64,000 bases of DNA, from contig CP141141.1 in NCBI GenBank assembly GCA_035235625.1, forward strand, positions 43,609,719 through 43,673,718, written 5' to 3'. The notes under the pieces were generated by a model. The model was not told the origin of the DNA. It saw nothing but the letters and a program-made list of their open reading frames with translations, and did no database searches. The translations under genes and the position numbers were made by a program. This document shows, piece by piece, positions 48,880 through 60,690 of this stretch; position 1 is the stretch's first letter, and each line of letters starts with the position of its first letter. The stretch comes from Saururus chinensis (lineage: Eukaryota > Streptophyta > Magnoliopsida > Piperales > Saururaceae).

Positions 48880-50639
48880 TCATGAGTTTTCACGGGTCGG
48901 CGACATTTCATCGCCGCTTTGTGTGAAATATTAGTGCCATTGCAACCCCGCCTACTAAGTTAAGAAGGATCAGTTCCATGGAATGAGTTGGAACATTGCA
49001 GCTTTGAAGAGTTAAAACATAAGCTTAGGACTGCCCAGCTTTGATAAGGTCTTTGAAGTGACTGCGACTCATCTTGTTGTGGCCTAGGCACAATTTTATC
49101 CCAAGAGGGACGTCCAGTTGCATTTTATAGTGCAAAATTAACTGATTCCAAGCAGAAATGGCCAACATACAAACTGGTTTTTTGGCCTTAGTTCAGTCTC
49201 TTGGTCAGTGGCACCATACTTGATTCAACGAGAGTTTATATTGCATACTGATCATCAACCTCTAAAGTTTATGCTATCTCAATGCAAGGTGGACCAATTA
49301 TATGCCCATTGGGTGGCAGAAATTCAGGAATTCTATTTTGTGATACGCCACAAATTTGGACAGTTGAATACTGTTGTTAATGCCTCAAGCAGGAAAGTGG
49401 TGTTACTTAACACTATACGCGCTTCTATCTTTGGTTTTGACTGCCTATAGGAATTATACCAGAACGATAAAGACTTTGGAACATTTTGGTCCTCCACTGA
49501 CCACCACCAATTTCTCAATTACGATTATACCAAGCAACAAGGGTTTCTATTTAAAGGTAATAAGCTTTGTATTCTTGATTGTTCTCTCCATTAGCAACTG
49601 TCGTAAGAATCTCAGTGTGGAGGCCTGGTGGGACATCTAGGTCATGATACAATTTTGGCCTTCATTTTTGAATGTTTTTAATAGCCAAAGCTTAAGGGAG
49701 ATATCAATAGATTGGTCAATGGTGTGTGATTTGCCAAAAGTCCAAAGCACGATCTCAGAACACCGAGTTGTATCAGCCTCTACCTATCCCTAATGGTCCC
49801 TAGCAGGATTTATCAATGGACTTTGTGCTCCACCTACCTCGTACTCAGTGAGGGTCTAATTCGATATTCGCTGTAATCGATCGGTTTTCTAAAATGTTTC
49901 ATTTCATTCCGTGTAAGAAGACTATGGATGCTACACATGTTGCAGAGCTTTTTAATTTTCACTCATTTAGTGCACATCCATGGTGTGCCAAATAATCTCC
50001 AATCGGGATATGAGGTTCTTGAGCCATTTTTAGCAAACATTGTAGATGTGTCTTCACACTTCGCTGCAGTTTAGCTCCACTACCACCAGCTTACAGACGG
50101 TCAGATGGAGGTTATCAATCGAGTTTGGTGATAAACAAAAAAATGGGATTTGTGCTTGTCGCAGGCAAAATTTGCCTATAACTCATCTGTGAATAAGTTT
50201 ACAGGCAAGACTCTTTTCGAAGTTGCTTATGGATATCTGCTTCTCCATCCTTTTGATTTTTTACCGAAGTTCCAACAAGTAGAAAGTAATTGTACTGCTC
50301 ATAATACTCATCTGTTAAGCAGAAACTACACGAGGATAATGCTAAGTACCGCGGTCCAGGAAACGAAGGAACAAGTTTTCAATATTGGAGACAAGGTAAT
50401 GGTCCATTTGCATAAAGCAAGGCTCGCTGCAGGTTATCTTCATAAGTTGACTTATAAGAAAGCTGGGCCATATTCAATCCTTTAGAAGATCAATAACAAC
50501 ACGTGTCATGGATCTTCCTCCCTCATTTAACATTTCACGCACTTTTAACGTCAATGATCTTTATGCTTATCATGGCTGAGGCTGAAGATCATTCAGTTTA
50601 GTTTCACTCGAGGACGAGATTCTTGTGCGCTGAGGCAAA
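48880..50639 (+). mobile_element. Decayed Ty3/gypsy pol (RT end, RNase H, integrase)
   Basis: Fragments in several frames line up in the order of gypsy pol. The reverse transcriptase end (SFHGSATFHRRFV) comes first. RNase H follows with REFILHTDHQPLKFMLSQ and FVIRHKFGQLNTVVNASSRK. Integrase follows with HLGRD-like and CQKSKARSQNTELYQPLPIP strings and ending in VAYGYLLLHPFDFLP and GDKVMVHLHKARLAAGYLHK. Stops and frameshifts are frequent, so it is inactive. Similarity to the Reina chromovirus lineage is a judgement from memory. No gag or 5' LTR was found. Confidence 0.8.
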
Positions 50640-50986
50640 TGATGCAGGCTTACTGATATTCAATGAACAAATATTTGTATTCGTTTCATCATGTATCGTA
50701 AGCAAAGGGAAGTGAAGAGTATTGTGGTAATTAGGCATTGTATATGTTGGGTAGCCCTCGTTGTGTCATTGTGTCATTTGAGACAATATAAATAGCTGGA
50801 AAGAGAGAACTTAGGAAATTTGGGACAGTCGTCTTCTTCAGTAGATTACATATCAAGAGGATGGATTCCTTCCTATGGTTTTCTGTGGATTTAGAGAACG
50901 AGTTTGTAAAACTACAATATAGTAAAGTTATTTTCTATTATCTTTCTCTTTGTCATTTTATGTTTGTTTGATCTATCTGGATCACA
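50640..50986 (+). mobile_element. 3' LTR of the decayed gypsy element
   Basis: Directly after a purine-rich end (CTGAGGCAAA) a TG..CA segment of about 347 bp begins TGATGCAGGC and ends GGATCACA. It contains a TATA-like ACAATATAAATAGC near 50783. Boundaries are estimated; no target duplication could be confirmed because the 5' LTR is missing. Confidence 0.55.
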
Positions 50987-51606
50987 TTTAGTCCCACCAA
51001 ATACCAAAAACGAGGAAGAGTGAAAAAAAGAAGGATTCACGAAACAGGAGGCATAATGAGGCTAGGATGTAGAAGAGGAGATTAGACATAAATAATTAAG
51101 TGGGTTAATAGAGATGAAATGGATAGAGAATAGTTAGGTCTTTTTATACCATATGTCAATAAGCAAGCACATATGTTGGTCAATATTTAATTTTTAGTCT
51201 ATTTACATCAAATGGCCATATCTCAGAGGTACTTTTTTTAAAAATAACACTACTATTTTTTTTTAAAAATAAGTATTTAAAACTAAAATTCGAAATCTAA
51301 ATCCTAAAATTTGAATATGAGTCGCCCAATTTTCACCCGGATCTTCAACGCCATCAACGGTGTTCTTTGAACGGTAAATGCAGGGCCCGCCTTTTGACAC
51401 AATCCAAATGATAATTTCTGATTGGAATGATCCACCAGTGTGCCCTGCCACGTTGTAAATCGGTTTCTCAGGAAGGAAGAATGTCCACTATATATCTCGT
51501 GCAGCTATTAGCCTGATTGTGCATGCAAGATTCCTAACTTTTCAAGATTTTTTACAAGGTTGGCGAGCATGCTCCAGTATAACTATCCGAGCACCAAGAA
51601 CCTGAT
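50987..51606 (+). other. Upstream region of the polygalacturonase gene
   Basis: AT-rich to about 51290, then mixed. It includes the promoter and 5' UTR of the polygalacturonase gene. No other gene was recognised. Confidence 0.4.
51489..51495 (+). promoter_or_regulatory. Probable TATA box of the polygalacturonase gene
   Basis: TATATAT in CCACTATATATCTCG lies about 112 bp upstream of the start codon at 51607, a reasonable distance for a plant core promoter. Confidence 0.4.
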
Positions 51607-53507
51607 ATGCGTATGTGCTTCCCCTCTGGAATGGCAGTCATCATGGATCCTTGTTTAACTCTTCCAAAGTTCTGCCTATTGCTGATGCTGTTGGTCTTGG
51701 CGGCGGAAGCAAGACCGCACAAGAAGCTTTTCAATGTGATGGCATTCGGAGCAGCCCCTGATGGCACAACAGATTGCAGGCCGGTGAGCGTTCACTGTCA
51801 AGATTAGTTGCTATCTATATACTCTTGCTCTGTGTCCGGTCACAGCTTCTCATGTTTGTTTGTCGTGCAGGCTTTGTTGAGTGCATGGAAGGGGGCCTGT
51901 GAATGGGAGGGAAATGGAGTTGTTCTGATCCCTTACGGGACGTTTCTGGTGCATCCGCTGGTGTTGGAGGGTGACTGCAAAGGCACCACGGTGCTGCGAG
52001 TCATGGGGGTGGTGAAGGCCCCGCATCTGAGCACGTTCAACTCGCAGACTAATTGGATCCATTTTAGGTATATTCGAGGGTTGAGGATCACTGGGCCAGG
52101 AAAATTCGACGGCCAGGGCGCTTTGGCCTGGCCATACAACAATTGCGACAATAACAAGAACTGCATGCGTCTACCAATGGTACAAACTCCATGTCCTCAT
52201 CCTTCGTTTTTTTACGTTATATTGACGAACAGAAATCGGCTGGTGAAGCGTTGCTGGTGAAACTTCACCGATCATCGATTTATCGAATGTATGTGACATC
52301 AATTGTCTGAATTGATGTTCAGTGAAGCTTCCCCAGAGGATTTTAATTCCATATCCATTGTTGGGTCCTTTCATGCATGTCTGCGTAATTAAGCTTTTCT
52401 ACTTGATGGAGTAGTTTTTAACCATGGCAAAAAAATACTGATACTTTTTATATTATGTCTTAGAAGCTAAAGGTTAACGTCTAATTTTTGCCTACGGTTT
52501 AGGTTCGGTTTTAGCCAGGATTTATGACATAAGCTGTGAGCATAATTATTTAACAAATTATATATTAAAGATATGGCTAAATATAATTTTTGGTTGTTTG
52601 CGTTGATATGAACAGTCCCTGAGTTTTAGTTTTGTGAATGACACTGTGATCCGAGGAATCACTTCTGTGGACAGCAAGTACTTCCACATGCACATCTATG
52701 CATCCCACAACATGAAGATTCAGTTCATCAACATCACTGCGCCGGCACACAGCCCAAACACGGACGGAATTCACATTGCACTCTCGAGCGGGATCGTAAT
52801 CTCTCGTTCAGTCATAGGCACAGGGGACGACTGCATCTCTGTTGGACCAGGCAGCTCCAACATCTCCATCTACAAAGTTTTTTGTGGACCGGGACATGGC
52901 ATTAGCGTTGGAAGCCTTGGGAGTTCTCCACTGGAGGAGAAAGTGGAAGGCTTGAATGTGAAGAATTGCACTTTCACCAACACTGACAACGGAGTCCGGA
53001 TTAAAACATGGGCAGGCTCCCCTACTCCTAGCTTTGCGTCCAATATGACATTTGAGAATATCGTCATGAACCGTGTTTATAATCCAATTGTCATAAACCA
53101 AAACTACTGCCCTTACCCTTCTTGCGACATGAAGGTGTGTATCAACTCAACTTCTGCATTTACATAGAAAAGCACAACTTTAACACATTATAGAACTACT
53201 GTAACTGATGATTGTTTTGTAGACTCCATCGCTGGTGAAGATCGACCGGGTGTCTTTTAAGAACATAAGGGGCTCATCGGCGACGCAGCTTGCTGTCCAA
53301 CTTTCCTGTAGCAAGAGTGTGCCATGTGAGAATGTGGAGCTCAGTGATATCAACCTCGAGTATAGAGGAAAAGCAAAGAAAAAGTACAGTAGTGCTTCCT
53401 GCAGCAACGTCAAGGGTATCGCTTCTGGAAAACAGATTCCACCCTCTTGCCTTCCAACTTCTCCCGCTCAGTTCCCTTTCGCATACCGAATGAGCGATGC
53501 CATCTAG
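51607..53507 (+). CDS. Polygalacturonase (glycoside hydrolase family 28)
   Basis: Four exons give 429 aa: 51607-51783, 51871-52179, 52616-53134 and 53223-53507, all phase 0 with GT..AG sites. A hydrophobic signal peptide (PKFCLLLMLLVLAAEA) marks secretion; the ATG at 51643 would give a tighter signal peptide. All GH28 signatures are present in exon 3: NTDG (Asp212), TGDDC (Asp233/234), GPGHGISVGSLG (His256) and RIKTW (Arg290, Lys292). So the enzyme should hydrolyse alpha-1,4-linked galacturonan in the cell wall. Upstream family blocks (WKGACEWEGNGVVLIPYGTF, GPGKFDGQGALAWPYNNC) and a C-terminal cysteine pattern are intact. Relatives act in pollen, abscission or organ separation; which applies here is unknown. 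Confidence 0.93.
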
Positions 53508-55678
53508 GGAGGGCCTCTTGACGTTGTACATGTTGCCCAAGTCTTACTTTTGCCGGAGGTTGGGACCATTCAAAGGTATTTGTTATGGGTTCAATACAAG
53601 CAATAAGGGATTAATTAACTATTCATCAGAATATGGGATCCTTTTTAGCACATTTTTTTGTTTAAAACAAAAATAAACATCCGTTTAAGGCAAGTTATGG
53701 AAATAAATTGGCTGATAGCCGTTATGAAATGGAGCTATTAATATGAGACGGAGAGAGTACAAAAGAGGTGAATGCTGCAACGAATATTCCAGTGATGTGA
53801 CCCTCCAATAATCACCCCTCTCCAATTCCAAGCATTATCAATTAATTTGACTAAAAAATTGAAAATATATTCTTGATTATTCTGTGACCATACTCCTTGA
53901 CCATGCTATATAGAGCTTAAAACATGGTACACAAAGGCCGGCGTGATAACTATGCACTATATTAACTATGTATCATGTTACGAACCCTATGTAGTATGAT
54001 CATAGGGGCTATGGCCATCCAGCCTGGTCAAGCAAGATTTGTCCCTCCAAAATATCTTCATCCAACACTTTTTAGTGTTGTAATTTGTAACATATTACAT
54101 ATCTTCCACAGTATAATTTATGTATTATATTATGAGCTCTACGTAACATAGCCACATGGCTTAGGGTTGTCAAAAGGGTCAGGTGAGGTTGGCATTGACA
54201 CTAACCTTAAAATGCATCAACCTTATATATAATTAAAAGTGTTGAACATGCAAGCTCTAACCTTACTTTAATTTGATCGGGTCAAATTATGCAAGTTAAA
54301 AATATATTTTAATAATTTCATATAGTTCATAGTCTTAACAAATAATGATTGAATTGTGTGCATACTTCTTTATGGGTTATGGATCTTAGAAGGATTACGG
54401 ACATAAGATCTTAGGAATTAAATCTAGTCATTTAAAGAGATACCAATAGACAATGAGAATTAGAAAACAGATCCTCCTAAATCACAAATTGAGCTGGGTT
54501 ACTAGTTTGATAGGTTTAGACAAATTAGTCAATAAATTACCCGACCTAACTCTTATATTAATAAAATCTATCCTTCAATCCATAATCTTAATTACTCTTA
54601 TATTATGAAGGTGGGAAACACAATACAAATCTAAGTGCGGGTAGGGTCTGCCCTCTGGTCAATGAGCCTAGTCAAGCTAGATGCATCCCCCAAAAATATC
54701 CCCATCCAAAATATCCCCGTCCAACCGCTTCAAAGCTGTAACTTGTTTAAGGTTGAACCATTCCATCAATAGGCGACCAGTGTCAACCTGACCAACCACA
54801 CTGCTTCTGACCCAAAGAGTAGTGCTAGGCTGACGTTAAGTTTTTACATCGAGAACCCAGTTTATCATTTAAACACCATTTATTAGTAAAGTTCACAAAA
54901 ATAAGCCCTACACATTAATGGTGTTTACAAAGTCCACAAAAATAAGCCCTACTCATTAATGGTGTTTAGAGGTTTTTGACGTATCAAACTTAACGTCACT
55001 CAAACATTTATCTAATCGAAAATCCCCTCTGGGCATTTCTTTCATTCTTTATCTCATCACGTGACACCAACTCATCTCATTTCCACCTAAAAATTTGCAC
55101 TTCTTTAAAGTTCCACCACTTTAACCTTACAACCACACTTGAGCGGCAGCCAACTTTCACAGGCCGGAGTTCGGCCGGGGGGAGAGGGCACATTCACTGT
55201 TTAAAAGCAGTCATTTATGTTTAACAGCGTAGAAGTTTCCAGGCTAAGTGATTTCAATGCAGCTTTATAGAGAATTGGATAGTGCGATGCATCACATTTT
55301 TTTAGCCCACCTCTTTATCTACCGATATGAAGGTTACATGGGACGACAAGGAGGTCTAGTAAAGGGGCACGCCAAGCATTGTCCAAACAATGTGGAGAAG
55401 TTAAGAGGGTTCAGGGGAAGTAATATTATAAGCATAAATGTAAACAATAGTGGTATTAGAAAAAAAGTATCAAACGACAAATTACTTTAGAATGGAAAAA
55501 AGGGACATACAAAAGGTATCCACGTTTCAATACGTAGTAAAATAGAACTTCTTGAACATAGAAAGTTGTAAGTAATTGGTTACTCAAATATAGACATGAC
55601 AAATGGAGGAGCAATATAGTTATAACACACAACATTTTTTTTAAACATTACTGTAGTAAAACTTCTCTGCGATTTGCT
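53508..55678. other. Intergenic DNA between the polygalacturonase and DUF1644 genes
   Basis: It contains a Stowaway-like end at about 53725-53759 (minus strand ACTCTCTCCGTCTCATATTA then ATAGCTCC). Two related stretches occur near 54016-54066 and 54660-54740 (CAAGCTAGATGCATC / CAAGCAAGATTTGTC, then CCATCCAA). No gene was recognised. Confidence 0.45.
54888..54968. repeat. Tandem duplication of about 40 bp
   Basis: CACAAAAATAAGCCCTACAC and then ATTAATGGTGTTTA is repeated immediately, with two or three substitutions between the copies. Confidence 0.85.
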
Positions 55679-56626
55679 TCAGCTTAGACTCCTGGATCTC
55701 CATCTTCTTCGTCGCTCAGGCCTTCCCAAAACCACTGTCCTTCCTTGCCTAACGGTAGGCTCCTCTTGCAAATCAGACGAGGCAGAAACTTCAGGCACGG
55801 CAGCCCAGCGGACCATTCCACTGCTGCTTTCTCTGTTCAATGCATGACCGCCCCTCCTAAGCCACCTATGCCCTGTTCTAAAATCTGCATGTGCTGATCG
55901 AAATGTATGAATGGACAAAAGATAATGCAGAAAATCACTGTCAATATCACTATCTTCATCCATTTCATTAAGGTCATGATACTCTCTGTCAAATGCTTGC
56001 TGGGTCCCAGGTTCTATGACATAGTCCCCCAAAACCATTGCCCCAGGCATAGAAGACCTAATTGTGCTGACTACATCTTCGCGCTCTCTTTCACGCTCAA
56101 GCCTTCTCCATTTTTGTTCAAGTACGGGATCCACCTGGCGTGGTTGGGCCAACGGGTGCAGAGCTCTTACATGCTTGCGCAGTTCACGGTAGGTCCCCAC
56201 AAACGAGCAGTCATCCTGCGTACAGCTTCTCTTCTTGGCGTTCAGATACATACGAGCAGCTTCAACCACTGTCCATCCTTTAACCTGACCTCTACACAAT
56301 GGACAGGTAAGATCAAACACTTTGCATTTCTCTCCTGACCGAGGTGCAGCTTGAAAATCAGAATCATCTTCAAATCCAAAAAAATTATCAACCTGGTTTC
56401 CATCTTGACCACGTGGAGGTGACGGATCTTTGGTGTAGGCTTTTTTGAACTGGTCAAGACAGTTGGAGTAGCGGTAACTGGTCCCGCACATATAAGGCCG
56501 ACAGCCTTTCTCATGTGAGGAACAGAGTAGAAGGACTGCATTATGGGGGAACTCCAAACATACAGAACATACAGCATCTTCCCAGTCATCCTTATGCAGC
56601 AACTCAAATGATTCCTTCCCGTGCAT
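55679..56626 (-). CDS. DUF1644 (RING-like zinc-binding) protein
   Basis: A single coding exon of 315 aa from the ATG at 56624-56626 to TGA at 55679-55681. A cysteine-rich domain near the N-terminus has CSVC (20-23), HNAVLLLCSSHEKGCRPYMC (28-47), the SYRYSNCLDQF block (50-60) and CPLCRG (108-113). CSFVGTYRELRKHVRALHP and a C-terminal Arg/Ser tail follow. This pattern is the plant DUF1644 family (PF07800), annotated as RING/U-box-like, whose rice members are linked to stress responses; E3 activity is unproven. The frame stays open upstream without an ATG until about 56730, where CCCAG|AGGTAC could be a splice acceptor. So the first ATG is probably, but not certainly, the start. Confidence 0.85.
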   Translation of the reverse strand: MHGKESFELLHKDDWEDAVCSVCLEFPHNAVLLLCSSHEKGCRPYMCGTSYRYSNCLDQFKKAYTKDPSPPRGQDGNQVDNFFGFEDDSDFQAAPRSGEKCKVFDLTCPLCRGQVKGWTVVEAARMYLNAKKRSCTQDDCSFVGTYRELRKHVRALHPLAQPRQVDPVLEQKWRRLEREREREDVVSTIRSSMPGAMVLGDYVIEPGTQQAFDREYHDLNEMDEDSDIDSDFLHYLLSIHTFRSAHADFRTGHRWLRRGGHALNRESSSGMVRWAAVPEVSASSDLQEEPTVRQGRTVVLGRPERRRRWRSRSLS

Positions 56627-58019
56627 TTCTTCCACTAGAGATTTCTTACCAGGAGGTGCTAGTGAGTGTGGATTTGGCCTGAACTGATGGGAAGCAAGTT
56701 GGACCTGGCCCCTTGTACCTCTGGGATTTTTATATTAATAAATACAAACCTGTTCCAAACTTTTAAAACGTTACTAATGTAAATTTTCTATATAGAGACA
56801 AACACAGAGACAAAAACATCAAAATGTTCAGTTGTTAAATTAAAGGAAAATCATATTCCTAATCCACTGTCTCTACACCAAAACCTTACTCCAACCTCTG
56901 ATTGGACTGAGAAAAGTGAATCTCCCTGGTGTCAAGTGACTCACCTTTCTCTATCCAATCAAATGCTGGAGTAGAGTTTTGGTGTTGAAAGGAATATCAG
57001 CTTCTTTAAATTAATAAAATGCACATGCATAGACCAACAAAAGAATCTTGCCTATTTGCACACAAAGAGTGAAAAAGGAGACAAGCAATGAAAAATATTA
57101 AGTAGATGAAAAAACATTAAACATTAGGTTGCAAGCAATGTAAAACCCATTCGAGTCATATAGCAATGTCTAGTCTATCAAACCATATCTCCATAAGCCT
57201 GATGAGCTAGTGTGGAAGAGGTGAAACCACCAGAACACAACATCCAAGCTTGGTGACCACTGTCAGCAGGTTGGCCCCTCCGTGTTCATGTATGGTTAGC
57301 ACAAAATCAGGAAAAACAACAACCATTTTGGAAATAACAGCCAAGTTAACTATAATTATCAAAAGCACTACATTTTTAATGCTCCCAACCAATTTTGGCC
57401 AAGCCTGTCAAGTCAAACTAGCTTAAACAGAAGACAACAGCCATTCCTGATTAGTCCTAGAAACGACAATGGGCGGCTTTAACACTATGACACAGCAAGA
57501 TTAAGCAGTGAAACTAGTAAGCATCAGGTTAAGTACAGTGGCCAACTGCCTAAAATGTTTCTCAACCTTTTCTACATCCTAGAAATAATATATCATCATA
57601 TTATCTTAATTCCTGAAGTATCAAGCTTTTTATGAATCACAATACAAATTTGAAATGCTATTAGAAAAAGTTAAGTGCTTATTAATCATTACAGCAATTA
57701 TATTGCAAATTCAACCGTCTATGTGAGTACTGTGAGCTTCATCTAGCAATTTCAACATAGCAAACCCCAAAGGGTTCAGATGGGTGTGAGACTAGGAAGC
57801 ATAGAAAGAGGTTTGCAGAAAATAATGAGACATCGTATTAATAGTCCTTCTGACATATGCCTCCGCCCCCCAATCCAAACTGATGAGGATGACATTAGGG
57901 GTTATAGTGACTCAAGCCAGGTCATGAGCTATCCTATTTAGACACAGCTCAGCTTGAATATTTTGTGCCACGATTTTTTTAAAATTTTTTATCCATAAAT
58001 GAGCAAATTGCACACATAC

Positions 58020-58370
58020 AAGATAAGATACTTTGGTGCTTAGTAGAACCTTAGTTGAAATAGATAGGCAGGATTTGCCAAGATGTGAGCAATTCCGATA
58101 TTTAGGCTCCATTATCCATAAACAAAGAGATATCAATAGTGATGTAATACATAGGATAAATGCGATGCGGGGGTTGGGGGAAGGGGAGGGTGTTAAAATG
58201 GAGGGCAGAGTTGGAAGCATTGTATGATAGGTCTGTCCCAAATAAGATTAAAGTTAGGTTTAGGGGTAGGCTGTGTTGGTACAGGCATCTACAAAGAAGA
58301 CCAATGGATGCCTTGGTAAGAAAGTTAGAAGGGATTAATAAAAATGATGCCAAAAGAGGGTGAGAGATAC
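58020..58370 (+). mobile_element. LINE (non-LTR retrotransposon) RT C-terminal fragment
   Basis: The plus strand encodes CEQFRYLGSIIHKQRDINSD then VIHRIN. After a frame change it reads WRAELEALYDRSVPNKIKV joined to RFRGRLCWYRHLQRRPMDAL. These are the RYLGS, WR..GVLCD and RLRWFGHVQRRP blocks of plant LINE reverse transcriptases with the middle deleted. It lies antisense within the inferred intron of the DUF1644 gene. Confidence 0.75.
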
Positions 58371-59566
58371 CTAAGAGAACATAAATAAAGTTAATAAGAA
58401 AGGATATGACTATGCTATCTCTTACGAAAGAGCTGGCATAAAATATGCTAAAATAGTGGCGTAAGATCTATATTGCATACTCCAAATTGTTGGAAAAATG
58501 CGCAACTTGATTATGATTATGATATCCATATAGTCTAATATACAAAAACCATAGTTTCTTCTTATAACGTTTAGTTTTTTTATATGCTTCATATCCATAA
58601 TATGTAAACTAAAAGTTTAATTTTTTAATGAGAACACATGTATTTTAATATTAATTACATGGGAACAATGAAAAACATGAAAAATTCAAGCCAGGTCAAG
58701 CCCTGCTCTCAATCTTAGGCTACGGCTAGCTCAACAGATATCAGCTGTTTGACCACGAGTAAAGCTGTACAAAAGCTAAGCTCTATTTCCTTCCACATGA
58801 CCCTGGAACGTGAATCCATACCATCATAATGGGGCCGACCCTCAATGATTGTGATCCCATGAGTTACCATTTATTCTCCCTACTTTTACCTCCACTTCAC
58901 ATCATAGAGCCAAATATAACAGGTATACCACTGATTAATTTTAACATATTAACCGACCTAGACACACAAGATAATGAAATGGTTGCTGGAGCATTATATA
59001 AGTACCAGGGCCAAAAGGGAGAGAACATACATCCCAGTAAATGAGTTTGTTAGGACAAGGCTTCCGTGAGTTTGCGTATTAAATGTGCATCCCGTTCTAA
59101 CAGAATTAACTTACCAATTGACATGAGTGAAAACTAAAGAACTTATACCTACTCTAGGGTCAATTGAATTTCTCCAAAGGAATCCATTTAACTTGCAACT
59201 CCAAGTAATGAGGTCCAAGTTACGCCCCCAGCCAATGATCATATACTGCCTTCCCCAGTAGACGGCAAGTAATCCACACAAGATCATGATTACTACACCA
59301 AAGCCGGTCCAACAACTTGTAAGAAAACAGAGAAGAAGAAATATAATACTCCAGTCAGATTACGCCCAGGTACAAAGTTCTTTAAAAAAAATCACTTATA
59401 CATGAAGGCGCAAAGTAACGCTAACCAGAAAAATAACCCGTAAACGTTACAAAAAAGACACTCTCAATATTAATAAGTGAGACAAGCACAAAATAAATGC
59501 AAATGCAACTTATGTGAACTAAACACGATCATTATTGTCCAACGACTGCTTAGCTCATCAATTAAA

Positions 59567-59569
<3 letters not shown>

Positions 59570-59606
<37 letters not shown>
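59570..59606. repeat. (GA)n microsatellite
   Basis: About 18 uninterrupted GA units in the inferred 5'UTR intron, close to its donor end. Confidence 0.95.
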
Positions 59607-59607
<1 letters not shown>

Positions 59608-59850
59608 ACTGCTTACCATAAAATGGTTGCTTTTTAAATGCTTGAGAAAAGGGAATTCCATTTCAAGAATTTGCAGCTAAATATATCCTAGAAAAAAAAA
59701 AGTAAAAAATGAACGATGAACTACCTGGAATGATGAAGTGATCGCAGGGAAAAGAATCGAGATTGGCCGATCCGGTGCAGGGAAGGAGCGGAGAGCCGGA
59801 GACGATGAACCTCTCCGCCTCCCTCTCCTCGCCCGCTTGCCTGCGACGCT

Positions 59851-60449
59851 TACAGTGAGTTGGTAAAGTCGGCCTGGCACGCCAAATAACGTGAAGTTGA
59901 AAATTGGACTTGGGGCCTGGGCCCGCACTCTACTTTCGAGTGGGGCCGCATGGCGGCGCAGATAATAGTGGGCCTGTTTTTTCCGCGAACCGCGGGATTT
60001 TATTTCCAAAACACTTGCATTACATGGGCCTGAAAGCCCGTTATGGATGTACTTTTTTGGGTAATGTTTTCGGATGGGTTTGAATGTTAAATACAGCAGG
60101 CAATTTTGGGCTTGCATTGAGTTGGACCCTGTCTTGTTAGTTTTGCCGGCCACCTAAACAATATGTATAATTAGCGCAAATGTGTGAAAGTATTTTGGTC
60201 GATAAGATGCTTTGTTTACATGAATTGTTATCTAAGTAGTAGTTAGTAATTAGGATAATTTTTATTTCAAGTAGGGAGAGGAGGGGAATTTTTATTTTGT
60301 GCATATTTCCGTGCATTTTGGTCCTTTAAATTTCGTTTAAATTTCGGTACAAATTCAAAATATCCTAAAATAACCCCTAAATGCTTCATTTTCCTCCCCC
60401 ATTTGATCCTCGTCATTATTTAATCACCTCACTATGTATTTTGGTGCAT
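59851..60449. other. Promoter side of the DUF1644 gene and intergenic DNA
   Basis: GC-rich to about 60000, consistent with a promoter, then AT-rich. No gene was recognised. Confidence 0.4.
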
Positions 60450-60690
60450 TTTGATGTATTTTGGTGCACAATGGGATGTGTTTCCGTGTTCATGCACGAA
60501 TGTCTTTTGGTATATAACGGGAAGTGTGTCGATGTAATGCGGGATGTGTTATAGTATAAAGCGGGATATATCTATTTTAGTGTATAACAAGATATATTTC
60601 GGTATACAACAAGATATGTTTTATTGTATAACAAGATTTTTTTCAGTATATAACAGGATATATTTCGGTGCATTTCTATGTATTTCAATG
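60450..60690 (+). repeat. Degenerate minisatellite of about 22-bp units
   Basis: Variants of GTATAACAAGATATATTTCG recur about eight times in a row (for example near 60580, 60601, 60625 and 60647), with earlier, more diverged units such as GTATATAACGGGAAGTGTG. Confidence 0.65.

Larger units (their letters stand above)
56627..59850 (-). promoter_or_regulatory. Inferred 5'UTR intron and first noncoding exon of the DUF1644 gene
   Basis: A GC-rich exon-like stretch at about 59725-59850 on the minus strand has no ATG and ends TTCATTCCAG|GTAGTTC, a good donor at 59724. Joining it to the acceptor near 56727 gives a 5'UTR intron of about 3 kb. An extra internal exon cannot be excluded. The DNA between is AT-rich, holds a LINE fragment and a GA microsatellite, and shows no other gene. 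Confidence 0.4.
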
